This document shows positions 1-10,789 of a stretch of DNA of 64,000 nucleotides, piece by piece (position 1 is the stretch's first letter; each line of letters starts with the position of its first letter). The translations under genes and the position numbers were made by a program. The notes beneath the pieces are model-generated. The model saw only the letters and a list, made by a program, of their open reading frames with translations. It was not told where the DNA came from and made no database searches. The DNA comes from Ziziphus jujuba (taxonomy: Eukaryota > Streptophyta > Magnoliopsida > Rosales > Rhamnaceae). The stretch covers positions 1,058,001-1,122,000 of the forward strand of contig NC_083383.1 in NCBI RefSeq assembly GCF_031755915.1, in the 5' to 3' direction.

Positions 1-128
1 ATGATAAAGAGAAAGAGCTTCAATATGACCTTCGCAAAAGATTCAACATGTTTTACAATTTCCACCAGATTTTCAGAACGTTTTACATCGCTCAATAGAA
101 CAAACAAATTAATAAATTTCAATAATAC

Positions 129-812
129 CTCTAGGTCCAACAGTCAATGATGAGTTGTTGTTCCATATTGGAGCACCAGAATTCGTAGTCCAGTAGGGGG
201 AATTGAAAGCACTTGAAGGGCGATACTGAAACATATAAACAAACAAAAACAAGACGATAAAGCAGCAATATAAAATCAATTAATCAAATTGGTTTCTGAG
301 ACAACAAAGCTCTACTTGGTTGCTCCAAAATCCATATATCTATGTATATACAAGACGATAAAGCAGCAATATAAAATAAATCAATCAAATTGTTTTCTGA
401 GACAACAAAGCTATACTTGGTTGCTCCAAAAACCATCTATCTATCTCTCTCTATATATATATATATATATATGTCCTTATTCATCCACATAAAACCACTG
501 AACAGAAAATGAATATCTTTTATCTCCAATTTCATTCATTTTCTTTTCTTCGATTACCCGCAAGAGAGAAAATTGAAGAACAAAACAAGCTCAAGAACCA
601 CTATTCAAACTACACTTAGGAGCTAACAACTCAAAGAATCGAAAATTTTAATTCAAATAGATAGGAAATCCGATAAGATAAACCGAGAATGAATACCAAA
701 TTGAACCAGGATGGATCCGAAAAAAAGCAACAAACGAAAGGACCATTTTAAAAACCCAAAGGAAAAAGATAACAGAGAGAAAGAAGAAGAAGATTACCTT
801 GTAGGGATCCAT
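129..812 (-). CDS. CAT: Catalase, 5' part (first two coding exons; gene continues past the left edge)
   Basis: Catalase is the tetrameric haem enzyme that breaks down hydrogen peroxide in peroxisomes. Two coding exons are visible on the minus strand: 798-812 (five codons, MDPYK, then a GT donor) and 129-225 (after a CAG acceptor, ending in phase 1 before GT). Joined, they read [17 protein letters not shown] and go on through [20 protein letters not shown], which is the very conserved N-terminus of plant catalases. Only about 37 residues lie here. The haem-binding and catalytic residues and the C-terminal peroxisomal signal are outside the window. Bases 1-128 are the start of intron 2. Intron 1 (226-797) holds a 101 bp tandem duplication and a TA microsatellite. 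The start is fixed by the family: the ATG at 810-812 is the only one giving MDPYK. The family call is secure; the isoform cannot be told from this piece. Confidence 0.93.
251..450. repeat. 101 bp tandem duplication in catalase intron 1
   Basis: The block starting AAGACGATAAAGCAGCAATA at 251 recurs at 352. Both copies share long identical stretches, including a run through TTTCTGAGACAACAAAGC and TTGGTTGCTCCAAAA, with a few substitutions. Each copy is about 100 bp. The second runs into a TA microsatellite at 452-472. Confidence 0.85.
452..472. repeat. (TA)n microsatellite in catalase intron 1
   Basis: An uninterrupted TA dinucleotide run of about ten units follows a short CTAT/CTCT tract. Confidence 0.9.
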
Positions 813-840
813 TGGGCAAAGAGGTCAGACGAGAGAAAGA

Positions 841-856
841 GAGAGAGAGAGAGAGA
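841..856. repeat. (GA)8 / (CT)8 tract in the catalase 5'UTR
   Basis: Eight GA units lie about 30 bp upstream of the catalase ATG. On the transcribed strand this is a CT-rich leader, which is common in highly expressed plant genes. Confidence 0.8.
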
Positions 857-941
857 CAGAAAACGCAGAAACAGGGGGACAACTCTTCCTAAGCTATTTT
901 TTTGGTGTGGCAATCAAAGGCTTGGTTGTAATTTTGGGGAA

Positions 942-950
942 TTTATAAAT
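942..950 (-). promoter_or_regulatory. Probable TATA box of the catalase gene
   Basis: On the minus strand the sequence reads TTTATAAAT about 130 bp before the catalase ATG. That spacing would give a leader of roughly 100 bp that includes the CT tract. Assigned from position and match to the TATA consensus only. Confidence 0.5.
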
Positions 951-1480
951 GATCTGTGGCTCGCGCTCTTCTAATCTTTTTCGCAATTCCCAGTGTCATC
1001 GTTATCTCTTCCTTCTCGCGGTTAAGGACAGTGAAAATTGAGGCCACATCAGATACGGATTGGATCATTATAATTGCTGAGGGTAATAGACTCGTAGCGT
1101 CTCGCTGATTTTCCCTGCCGCTGGAAAATGGATTTAACGCAAAGCGAGGAAGAGCTTTTCATTGGTCTAAGGTCAGCATCCGCAATAATCATTGTCGATT
1201 TCTCACGATATTTTCGACAGCACGAGTTGAGGTAATAGATTAGATTTTGGACTAATCGCCGATATTTCAGTTTGAAGGTGAAAATCGATTGGACCCACAA
1301 TCGATAATGGGAAATTAATTTTTTATGGTGGAAAATAAGGGGATAGAGTTGGTGTTTAGAAATTATTTAAATAATTGAGAACGTCATGAATTCATGGTTC
1401 CTTATCCTGGTTTTGGTGTTATGCTAAAACTTTCTCCACAACCACTTGTAGCAATGGGTGACATGGCCCACTATTTGTAG

Positions 1481-1490
1481 GCCACGTGGC
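1481..1490. promoter_or_regulatory. Perfect palindromic G-box (GCCACGTGGC)
   Basis: This ten-base perfect palindrome contains the CACGTG core bound by plant bZIP factors (HY5, ABFs) and bHLH factors (PIFs). It lies about 670 bp upstream of the catalase start. It could control catalase, but that is inferred from distance only. Confidence 0.6.
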
Positions 1491-3046
1491 TTATAAGGCC
1501 TTGAAACGTGTGCCCCTTGTGAAAAAAGTATCCAGGATATGCTTGGACTGCAGCGTTTTGGTGTTTTAGGAGAGTGTGTGAAAGCTAGTTACATGCCGAT
1601 AAGGTTACATTGGGCCGTGAGGTCAGAGCATTGCCACAAAAGCCTGCCTTTCTGGGCCCACTTACAAATTTTTTCTTTTATTCTTTGACAAATAAATCAA
1701 TGTCATTAAATTGAGACTGCTGTTTTGTTTTTTTTTTAGTTAATTAAATTGTGATTTTGCTACTGCACCAAACAATAGCCAATGAAATAGTCTGCTTCGC
1801 TTTAAATTGAATCGCATTGGACTATTAGAAATTCATTTTTATTTTACCATTTTCTTAATAGATAATTTGCTCTTCCTGGAAAATCAGATTGATCTATTGG
1901 GGTTTTGGATTGAACTACAGTTCCTCATTAGAGAAGTATAATTCATAGCATTACCTTTCAATAAATAATAAAGAAGCTTCCCAGCACTGGCAGTAACTGG
2001 GCCGGGCCTAATGGTATGAGCCCATTAACGGTTGGTTGCTCAATGTTTGTACCATATGACGCTGTCCCTAAGAACGGTGTAGCATATCGATAGCCTAACC
2101 TAATCTTCTCTCAGTACAACCGTTGAGATCTGATTCCTGAGACAGATCCGAAAGGAAGGAAAAGGGATATGTTAGGTATCGGAGTTTTAACTTCCTACGG
2201 ATTGACCTAATCCAGATGCAGAATATAACTATTTAGCAGAATTTTTAATGGCATTTCTTGCCTGCCAGCTTGAGAGAATAAACAAAAAAGCGATTTACGG
2301 ATGAAGCAAAAGTTCAAATAGGATAACCGTATGACCAACTGCATAACATATTCTGCCACTAAAAAGCTCAAACTATGCTTGGAAAAAAAAAGAATGAATG
2401 GCCAACAAATTTCTTCAATTTGAGTTGACATAAATATAAACTGGCTAGGCCACTTACTGAATTCAAGTTACTCAAGCTGCTGAGCTACCAGGGTTGCTGA
2501 AGACATATTCAGTCTGTGATCACCTAGTTATGAGCATAATACTATCGTCTTTGCCACAAACTTGAGTGAAATAGAAAAAGGTGAACAATTAAAACATACT
2601 GATTCACCTGGACATAACTAAAATTAATTAGTACATATATCCTTATTCTTTTCAGTTCTTGGGATGAATATTTTCAGTTGCTTTTAAACCATAAATTCAA
2701 GGATATCCCAAATATATATTCAGAGCCTTCATCCATTGAATATCTTTTGCTGCATTGTTAATGTTGTTAGATCAAATAAAATGCATTTCATTATCCTATA
2801 TAAACGTGTAAATATATTTAAGAAAGACAATTGAAAGGCCAGCAGAAAAGTAGCAAGGTAAATGAAATATGTTGTATTAGTAAGCTCCTGAAATAGTTTG
2901 TACACAGAAAAACTGCTCTACTAGTCAAAGGCCACCTATTTCATGTTCAAACCTATTGCAAGATACAATGTATTAATTTAACTAGGCAACAAAGAACCAA
3001 CCCTTGAGTGCTTTAGAAAAAGAGTATTGAGAAGCTAGTTATCGGT

Positions 3047-3172
3047 TTAGTTCCGGATGACAAACATATCTATTAAGCTTCTATTATCATTTTGCACATC
3101 CTTAAGTGCTACCTTTTTCATTGCTAAAGGTGATTTCTTACGGTTCACAGGGCAAAGCAGTCCCGCTGTTGC
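3047..3172 (-). other. Possible terminal exon of an unrecognised gene or gene remnant
   Basis: A minus-strand open stretch of 41 codons plus stop lies after an in-frame TGA at 3173-3175 and carries a possible acceptor (AACAG). Its product is basic and ends in NDNRSLIDMFVIRN. This has the look of a C-terminal tail with a short hydrophobic motif of the kind seen in PCNA-interacting proteins, but the match is loose. No upstream exon could be joined with confidence, and a chance ORF is quite possible. Confidence 0.15.
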
Positions 3173-3721
3173 TCAACACGTTGTCTTTGTTAAAATTTGG
3201 CTGATCATTGAGGAACCAACAAAAACTCAATTGGCTGGAGAGTCCCAAGGACTTACCTGAGAATAGACAAAGCAATAAGATACTGTAAAGCACTAATTAG
3301 CGAAAATATCCACACATACCAAGATAAGCGAAGTGGAGAATGGAAAGACATAGGGCATTAAGCTTAAGAAATGTCGGCTAAAATTTACCCTGGAATACAA
3401 AAAATAAAATAAAAATAGTGAGCCCGGGAAACCAAAAATATAGCAATGCCGGCGTAAAAGTTAATGTCCCAGTAAATATTAAAAAGGAAACAAAAATTTA
3501 GAGAGTGCTTTGAAACATGACTACTGATCTGAACTTTGGTAACCAACATCAAAATGAGAATGAGAGCGGTTCGCATATTTTTGCGCATTAAAATGGTTCT
3601 GAAAAGAGATTCCAGAAACAGTTATCCACAAGACATGAAGACAACCACAAGCTCTGCAACTGTAAAGCCCATCTCTTCGTGGTGATGGACCTGAGAAAGG
3701 AAGCCAGGTAGCCACTTCAAA

Positions 3722-4262
3722 TAGGATGTCAACGGGGCGGGGCGGGGCCGGTTTTTAAAATCCCGTCCCGTTCCCGTGGAGAATTTTACATCCCATTTCC
3801 GCCATTTTCCTCGTTTCTTTAGGTGCTGAGCGGGATCGGGGATTTTGCGGGGCAGGACGGTTTTCCCCATTTTGTTTTTTAATTGATATTTTTTTAAAAA
3901 AATTATATAAAAAAATTATTTTATGATTAAAATATAAAAAAAATAACTACAATGTAATAAAAATATAATAAAATATATCAAGGAACAAATTTACAATTAT
4001 AATAAAATACATATTTAAAAAATAAATAAAAAAAATAATTTTACATAAATAAAATTTTATAAAAAAAAATAATAAATAAATATATATATCGGGACGAGTT
4101 CGGGACGGGGTTATTATTCCCCATCTCCGGCCCGTCTCCGACTCTATTTTTAGGCATTTGCCCCGAGCCCGCCCCACATCCTAGAATTTTCGAAAAAAAA
4201 CCGTCCCGTTAGGGGTGGTACACCGCAGTTTCGGGGATGGACAGGGCAAATTGACATCCCTA
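3722..4262. mobile_element. Non-autonomous hAT-type DNA transposon, 541 bp
   Basis: The element is flanked by a perfect 8 bp direct repeat, ACTTCAAA, at 3714-3721 and 4263-4270. The ends are inverted: TAGGATGTCAA on the left, and TAGGGATGTCAA on the right when read on the minus strand, differing by one G. Just inside both ends are G/C-rich subterminal repeats (GGGGCGGGGC, CGGGACGGGG and similar), while the middle (about 3870-4090) is almost pure A/T. An 8 bp target duplication, short terminal inverted repeats and repeated subterminal motifs are the hallmarks of the hAT superfamily. There is no transposase ORF, so it would need a transposase from elsewhere. Confidence 0.85.
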
Positions 4263-4270
4263 ACTTCAAA

Positions 4271-5190
4271 GCAGGAGGCGACGACGTTTTAGTCTGGACA
4301 ACCATAAATTACACGCAGTCACAGAAGGTAAGTGGCCATACAACCCATGATCCCTAATGGGCTAGATCCAACTTATTCGCCCAAGCCCTGCACAGCCCAC
4401 CGACAATCATTTACCTTTTTTTATTTTTTTATTTTTTTATATATAAATTATTATTACAATTTTTATTATAGATATTTCCACAAAGAAATGTATGCAACAT
4501 AATTAATTACATATAACAGTTGGCCATAGTTAGACCAAAAAAAAAAAAAAAAAAAAGTCTTTCAGATCAACTTGGAGACCAATACGAGCTATTTCTTTTA
4601 TCTAAATCTAATTTAATTAATTCCATTTTAGTTATCAGCTTTCTTTTTTTTTTTTCAGATAAATTTTATGTGCTTGATAAATCCAAAAATAATCATAAAA
4701 AATATGGGGTATTAGATAATATCTCTTCCTTTTTTTATTTATTTTTTTTCTGATTTTGAGATATTCAAAGTTATTGAGTTCGAGTTATCAAAACCTTTTT
4801 CAGATCGAGGAAATTATTTAATTTATAATAAAGTTTGGGTGAATATAATAAAGTTACCATCACATTTTCGTTAATTATACAAAAAGCTACTTTTTGATAC
4901 ATAATTGGTGGATTTTGGATGGGCCAAATATTAATCCTAATCCTTCTATAAGTATCCACCAAATATTGCTGTATTCTCTATCTTCGACATACTAATTTAC
5001 ATGGGAAAATTTGTGATAGGAAAAATTTTGGGTAAAAAAATCCAATTTGAAAAACCAAACTGCAACAGTAAAAAACTCTTTTATCGTTGCAATTCTATTT
5101 TACAGAAGCACGAGTAAAATGAGACCCAATTCCCAACAGCTAAATAAAAGCATAGTCACCGAATCCGAATTCCAAACGTTGCTTTGAACA
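4271..5190. other. Intergenic, AT-rich, 3' side of the PUB15-like gene
   Basis: This stretch holds A- and T-runs and no recognisable gene. The last 100-200 bp presumably include the 3'UTR of the minus-strand U-box gene. Confidence 0.6.
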
Positions 5191-7827
5191 TCATGGAATT
5201 TGTTCGTTCTTACTCATGAGCTGTAAAAGCGCACTGGCTTTCCTTCTAGCTCTATCAGTTCCGGTATTCGAGATCTCAACCAAATGCTCATACACCCCGA
5301 ACTGAAGAGCAGCCAACATAAAAGAAGAATTGTTGGATCCCAACTCAAGAAGTACCGAAGTTGCACATTCCTTGTTCTTTGGAGTTCCTTCTCTGATGAA
5401 TCCAACAAGAGTTTCAATGAACGAAAGCTGCCCAATCTCTTGCCGGCCGGCGGGATGCGACACGAGAAGGAAGAAGATGGAGAGAGCCTCATCAATCATG
5501 CCCAAGTTCCTGTCCTCTAGCAATTGTAGGAGGGGTCCGACAATGCCAGCTTCAATGGCCCTGGCCTTATTTGAATGGTTTAGGGATAAGTTAAAAAGTG
5601 CAGTGGCAGCGTCTTTCATGCCCCTGATAGTCCCATTCTGCAACAAATCCACCAGCGGTGGAATTCCATTCGATAACCCAACGGTTACTTTAATCTCATC
5701 AAGCATTGATAAGCTGAATAACGTCGCTGCAGAGTTCTCTTTGGCCTCGATGCTTCCACTCTGCAAGATTTCTATTATAGGCGGAATTGCTCCTTCTCTG
5801 GTTATGATCCTCTTGTTTGTTTCATCGATGGACAAGTTCAAGAGGGCTGTTACGGCGTGTTCTTGAATCTTAGGATCTGGGTAGGACAGGAGTTGAACCA
5901 AGGGTGGGATTCCTCCGCTGCTGGCGATCAAGACTCTGTTCTCCGGATTCTCTTTCGACAACATTCGAATTTTCATGGCGGCCTTCCTCTGTCCGTCTAA
6001 TTGACTGGAAGACAGATTTTCAACCAAGGATAAGATTTCCTCTTTCTGTATGTTAGAGGTGGAGCTTTCCTGGTCGGCCGGATCATCTTTTTTCGGAAGC
6101 TGGAAATTGTTCTTGTCGCACCACTGCATGATTAAATTTTTGAGAGCATAATTTGGTGCTATCGACAGGTGAGGCAGAGTTTGCCTTGTCTTTGGACAGG
6201 TTCTGTGGTTGGACTCGAACCACTTCTCTATGCTGTCTCTTTCATACGTCTTTGGACAATTAACCACCAAAAAAGAGTTGAGATAGACAAGTTAGTTTCT
6301 TAATTGTCTGTTGCATAACAATCCAATTTTACCATGTAGCTAATGATGTCCTAATTCATAATAAACACACACACACACACACGTATTTATATATATATAT
6401 ATATATATATAAGCAATCAAAGACTAGAAAAGAATTGTTCGTGAGATAATTTAATCACCTGTCCACTGCCAATAATAACCGGATCAGTCATAATCTCCAA
6501 TGTGATTGGACAGAGGAATTCATGAGGGATCATCAATGATGGGCACTTCTCAAGCATTTTCCACATAACAGGGTTTTCAAAAACATTGGTCTCTTCCATG
6601 CCAAGAATTTGCCTAAATTTGTTAAGAAGGTCCATGATTTGCTGATGAGTCTCTGGATTTGATCCTCCTCTTTCTTTGTTGACCAGGTTCCTTACAGCTA
6701 TCGTTTCTGTCTTAAGGTCCTCAACAGAATGTAGCTCTAGCTTTTTGGCTAGCCTTTCTACAATTGCTCTATCAGCATTCCGCTCATCTGTTTTGGAGAA
6801 TACCACCATCATGTCCATTGCAAGCTCTATGTCCTGTGTATCTGTTCTCCTCCTTGCTCTTTTCAATTGCTTGCGCATTAGCTCAAACTGAAACAGACCC
6901 AAAAACATATATATCCATTCTCAGAATTAATAATTCCAAAATAAACAACACCATGTACAACTTGGTAAATAATGATCATCATATTTTCTATTTTAATGTT
7001 ATGTTAATTATAAATAATGATCATTGTACCCATCAATTAATACACCAAATTACTCTTTAAATATCTTCAAATGCTGGAATGTTGAACGGAAGATCTTCAC
7101 AGATTATTGTCAGGAAATTATACTCTTAATTATATAATATCATGATAATAACAGGACAAGGACTCATGCAATATGATTTCTTATAAAGATGTATATGATC
7201 CACTATTCTATATATTCTAAATAATTAACAGACAAAAGGAGATTAAGTACCTGTTCTTTAAATTCATCAGAGATACCAAGTTCTCCGTAAGGGAAACTAT
7301 CCAAAGCCTGACCAAACTTTTCATAAGCTCCATGAAATCGGGCCATGATTGCTTCGCTTTCCAGGGCCTAATTAAATATTAAACAAGTCAGAACAGATTA
7401 TATATATATATATATATATATTGAACATTAAATGATTGAAGAAAAAAATAATTAATTAATGTTGATGAGAAGGCACTAATTAACAAACCAGGTAAATCTT
7501 GCTGCCTTCATTACAAGTTTTCAACAATTTCTTGGAAAAAATGAATGCCCTCTTCAAATCGCAGAGCGCAGCAATACCCTTTTCTGGAATTGGCGTTTCG
7601 AGGTCCCGTAGCTCTTCGAAAAGTGGCAGCAAAAGTTTCATACGTCTGACGAGGCCATATGCCTCTTTCCTCTGCGTCCTTCGGTAATCTCCAAATTGAG
7701 CAACCGATTCCACCAAACCCACTAAATCCTGAAGCACATCTGATGGCTCATCGCCCTGACTAGGTGTCAATTCTATTTCCTCCACAAGCTCTTCTCCTCC
7801 TCCGTCTCTCTCTTCCTCCATCACCAT
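5191..7827 (-). CDS. PUB15: U-box/ARM-repeat E3 ubiquitin ligase, PUB15-like
   Basis: This plant U-box ligase transfers ubiquitin from an E2 to target proteins. Four exons join in frame: 7489-7827, 7251-7367, 6459-6887 and 5191-6249, giving 647 aa. Residues 1 to about 270 form the helical U-box N-terminal domain. The U-box begins near residue 272 with [20 protein letters not shown] and continues across the last junction as [11 protein letters not shown] and CPKTRQ, including the conserved CPI, DPV and TY elements. Residues from about 370 to the end are armadillo repeats ([20 protein letters not shown] and similar units). Length and sequence are closest to Arabidopsis PUB15 (about 660 aa). There are two possible starts, at 7827 and two codons later; the upstream ATG is used. 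The introns carry AC and AT microsatellites. The gene is divergent from the cyclin gene 3.3 kb away. Confidence 0.93.
6365..6411. repeat. (AC)n-(AT)n compound microsatellite in a PUB15-like intron
   Basis: An AC run (6365-6382) is followed within a few bases by an AT run (6389-6411), both inside the intron between exons 3 and 4. Confidence 0.9.
7399..7421. repeat. (TA)n microsatellite in PUB15-like intron 1
   Basis: A TA run of about eleven units lies 30 bp from the acceptor of exon 2. Confidence 0.9.
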
Positions 7828-8725
7828 GGATCTTCACCTCGTAAACTATTTCGTTTATAATATATGGCCCACCAAATTAACCAGGATTTTTACGTATTTT
7901 ATTTTCTTGCATGAAACCCACTACTACGTACTCACAATAAACCGTAATTAATTTATTTTTTATTTTTTCTGTCTCTACGTCGAAATGGTCATGACTCATG
8001 ACTAGGAGGTTGAGAAATAAAGAAACCGTTTATAGTAATAGAACGAAAACCCTAACCCTAGCTAATTGCCATGGATTCTTAGCGATCGCTGTTGTTTCTT
8101 GGTGCAGGATAAGCTTTTTCTCGTGCTTTTCGGGTATGTTTTTTAAAATGAACGGGATGGTTGACCTTAAAATAGCAACTATCTACTTAATTTGAAAGTT
8201 AGTTAATTTCTAACTGATTCCTGCGCCGTTCGTTTCATTTTAACTGCAATTTTCTACACACCAAATTGGAAATTATAGCATTTGCAAAATCTAACAATAA
8301 AACTTACATTTATATTTCATAGTAACTTTTTTTGGTAAATCAATACCAATCAATTATTAAAATGAAAATCAATTTCAAATTTCAAGAAACAATACAGTAA
8401 GTTCATCTTGTTGCTATATTTTATTGGCGATTCAATTTATTTATTTATTTTTAATCTTACCAAATAACTAATAGAAGGTTAAAAAAACTGCTATAAGAAA
8501 AATATTTCATCTTATCCATAATGTTGCTATTTCAATTATTCTAAATAAAAAAAATGTTAACAATATTAAGTGCCATATTATTGTATAATTGCCATATATA
8601 GAAAGAAGTTTCTATTATAAGAACGAACTTTGTTAATTTCCCTGGCAACGAATCAAAACTCGTTTTATAAATCATCCTATCAGTTTTTCATTAAAATTTA
8701 AATACCAAACTTCTTCACACTATCT

Positions 8726-8728
<3 letters not shown>

Positions 8729-8756
<28 letters not shown>
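8729..8756. repeat. (TA)n microsatellite
   Basis: An uninterrupted TA run of about fourteen units in intergenic DNA. Confidence 0.9.
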
Positions 8757-8761
<5 letters not shown>

Positions 8762-9208
8762 CCATGTGCATATTAGGGTTCAGAGATTCAAATTCACCCC
8801 TTTTTGCCTGGAATATCCCTGGGAGGGAACTTGGCATTATTTTAGTAGTTCAGATGTGATTCCACATGTATATTTAAAATTGACTCTCTTTTTTTTTTTT
8901 TTTTTAATAATTAGCAGATTGCTATGTCATTGGCTTAAAGAATAAGTTCATTTAAATAAAAGAGCAGTATCATAGTAATTGTCGACCAACGAATGCCAGT
9001 CCTGTCCTGTCAAATTGTCGGCACCATGTTCAGTACGCTCAGTCCGTTCCGTTCATACTGGTCCAATAAAATCCACAAATGCATCGGCAGCACATACCAT
9101 TATTTGTATTTGTAATCTGTTGACCGTTGGATTAATTGAATATTAGATGGGGGCCACCATACCTATGGGCCTGATTATTAATGACGTGCATCGTGGCCAT
9201 ACAGAAGT

Positions 9209-9340
9209 GGGCCCCGCACTGATGGGCCCCACACCACATATCCCATTTGAATGCATCCAACGATCGGGGACCGTATTTTAGAACCGAAGACCACGGCAAA
9301 AATCCAATGTGTCGCTTCAGTGCAAAATCAGGCGTATAAA
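9209..9340 (+). promoter_or_regulatory. Promoter-like island: two TGGGCCCC motifs and a TATAAA
   Basis: Two copies of TGGGCCCC (ending at 9215 and 9230) resemble site II/TCP elements, and TATAAA lies at 9335-9340. No recognisable coding region follows within 1.7 kb, so any transcript would be non-coding, or the motifs are chance. Function is inference. Confidence 0.25.
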
Positions 9341-10403
9341 GAAAAGGTATGCCGCGTGTTGTTGATAGAATAAGAAGTTCCGATTGTCCGAGTACGCGAG
9401 AGAGCGTCCTACTTTCATTCCCTTTTTATTTTTTGCTTTAAAATTGTGATAGAGGGCGTCCCACTACCAAAAGCAAAATAAAAAATAAGAGAATATTTTT
9501 TTTGACAGAATTAAAAATATGATTATAAGCAGCTATAAATATTACAGGGCCGTCACCCAACAAATGACTAATTGACACCTAACGTTATTGATATAGAGAA
9601 AGGAAAAGTTATGGAAAACAAATTATGTGAATTCATGCCATATTTTGTTTATAGAAAGTTAATTATAATAACTCTGCCTCAAAAAAAATTATTTTATCTA
9701 TGAATTTTTTTATTTATTGTTTTTAATTATTTGTACTTTGTTTGGTAGGATGTTTTTATGTGTTGTTATGTTTTTAAATCGGCGTATAAGAAAAGAGAAA
9801 AAAAAAATGGAAATGACTTTCTTTTTTTCTTTTTTTTATTTGGTAAATTGCGAAATGACTCGTTTAGAAATGTGAAAATACCATTCGTTTTTACATGGCC
9901 AATACCAGCAAAATCTACTTATTATGGTTGCATTTGTTTCTTCATTCCACAATGATTGCATGATCCCTTATCTAATGTCTAAGGAATTTACTTTTAGGAT
10001 AAAGAATAGTTTTTTAACTTATCATCATCATGGTCATCATTTGAACCTATATAACCATTAAAAATAAACTTGTTGCGGTTTAGAGATGGTAATGACATTC
10101 AAATGGAAAAAAACTTCATAAAAAAGAAGAAGAAAAGAAATCAAATGATATCGGTTTACATTTTTTATATAGGAATTAAAGATATTTTTTTAAATTTATT
10201 ATTTTCTATAGAGGAAACCTAACTTTATTTATAAGGCTTATTAATTTATTAATGTTGCTAGTTATCCATAAAAATTCAGGTGGGGCTAATTAACCCATAC
10301 TACTCTTATTTTAAAAATTAAAAAAAATAAAAATTAAGCCAAGCTCCTAGCTTTTAACAAAAGGGCTGTTGGGTTGTAAAATTTTGAAAAGCACATGCCA
10401 AGG

Positions 10404-10480
10404 TAACCGTTAAGCCCACACAGAAGAACGCGACTTTTCGATCTGCAAAGATCAACGGTCCCAATTTACTAGCCGTTGGT
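10404..10480. promoter_or_regulatory. Cluster of three MSA-like (AACGG) mitosis-specific activator elements
   Basis: Three AACGG cores lie within 77 bp, about 600-680 bp upstream of the cyclin ATG. At 10404-10414 the minus strand reads CTTAACGGTTA; at 10452-10461 the plus strand reads TCAACGGTCC; at 10470-10480 the minus strand reads ACCAACGGCTA. The MSA consensus is YCYAACGGYYA and is bound by three-repeat MYB factors. It drives G2/M transcription of plant B-type cyclins, so its presence here fits the gene downstream. Confidence 0.75.
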
Positions 10481-10580
10481 TTTAAAATTGCGGACGACCA
10501 TGTGCGGACATATATCCGCCGATTCCTCTCAATTTCGCTCATACAATTCGTTCGTGTTTTTTTGTTTTCTTTTTTTTTTT

Positions 10581-10603
10581 CTTTCTTTCTTTCTTTCTTT
10601 CTT
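10581..10603. repeat. (CTTT)n microsatellite upstream of the cyclin
   Basis: About six CTTT units follow a T-run and probably lie in the promoter or leader of the cyclin gene. Confidence 0.85.
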
Positions 10604-10789
10604 ATTAACCCGGAACCCAAAGAAACAGACGAGGCCACAGAGAGTGACAGTGAAAGCGTGACGCTCTGAGAGAGAGAAGAGATCGCTCCAGGTTTTGATG
10701 GAGTATTTCTGATTGGTCTCTCTCTCTTATCCAAGTTGAAGATCGCAGCCACGGCTCCCAAAATCATTCCAATCGGGAATCCTACCCAG

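Larger units (their letters stand above)
857..3713. other. Intergenic: catalase upstream region and unassigned DNA
   Basis: The first 700 bp hold the catalase promoter elements. From about 1500 to 3713 there is no gene I can name. On the minus strand a 42-codon open stretch (3047-3172), listed separately, and a short ORF ending at 3622 look slightly gene-like, but no family was recognised. No RNA gene was seen. Confidence 0.6.
7828..10380. other. Intergenic between the divergent PUB15-like and cyclin genes
   Basis: The PUB15-like promoter lies at its left end. A double telo-box (AAACCCTAACCCTA, 8047-8060), an element typical of promoters of growth and translation genes, lies about 220 bp upstream of the PUB15-like ATG. 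An AT microsatellite occupies 8729-8756. Bases 9000-9420 are less AT-rich and promoter-like; see the separate entry. The rest is AT-rich with no gene seen. Confidence 0.6.

Noticed and set aside
5330..5866. 178-codon plus-strand ORF
   Set aside because: It is antisense to the ARM-repeat exon of the PUB15-like gene and has no family-like sequence. The minus strand explains the region fully.
9350..9480. Possible small RNA gene after TATAAA
   Set aside because: No tRNA B box, snRNA upstream element or C/D box pair could be identified.
10354..10767. 137-codon minus-strand ORF upstream of the cyclin
   Set aside because: It overlaps the MSA-like cluster and the CTTT microsatellite, which creates a lysine/glutamate run. 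No recognisable domain.
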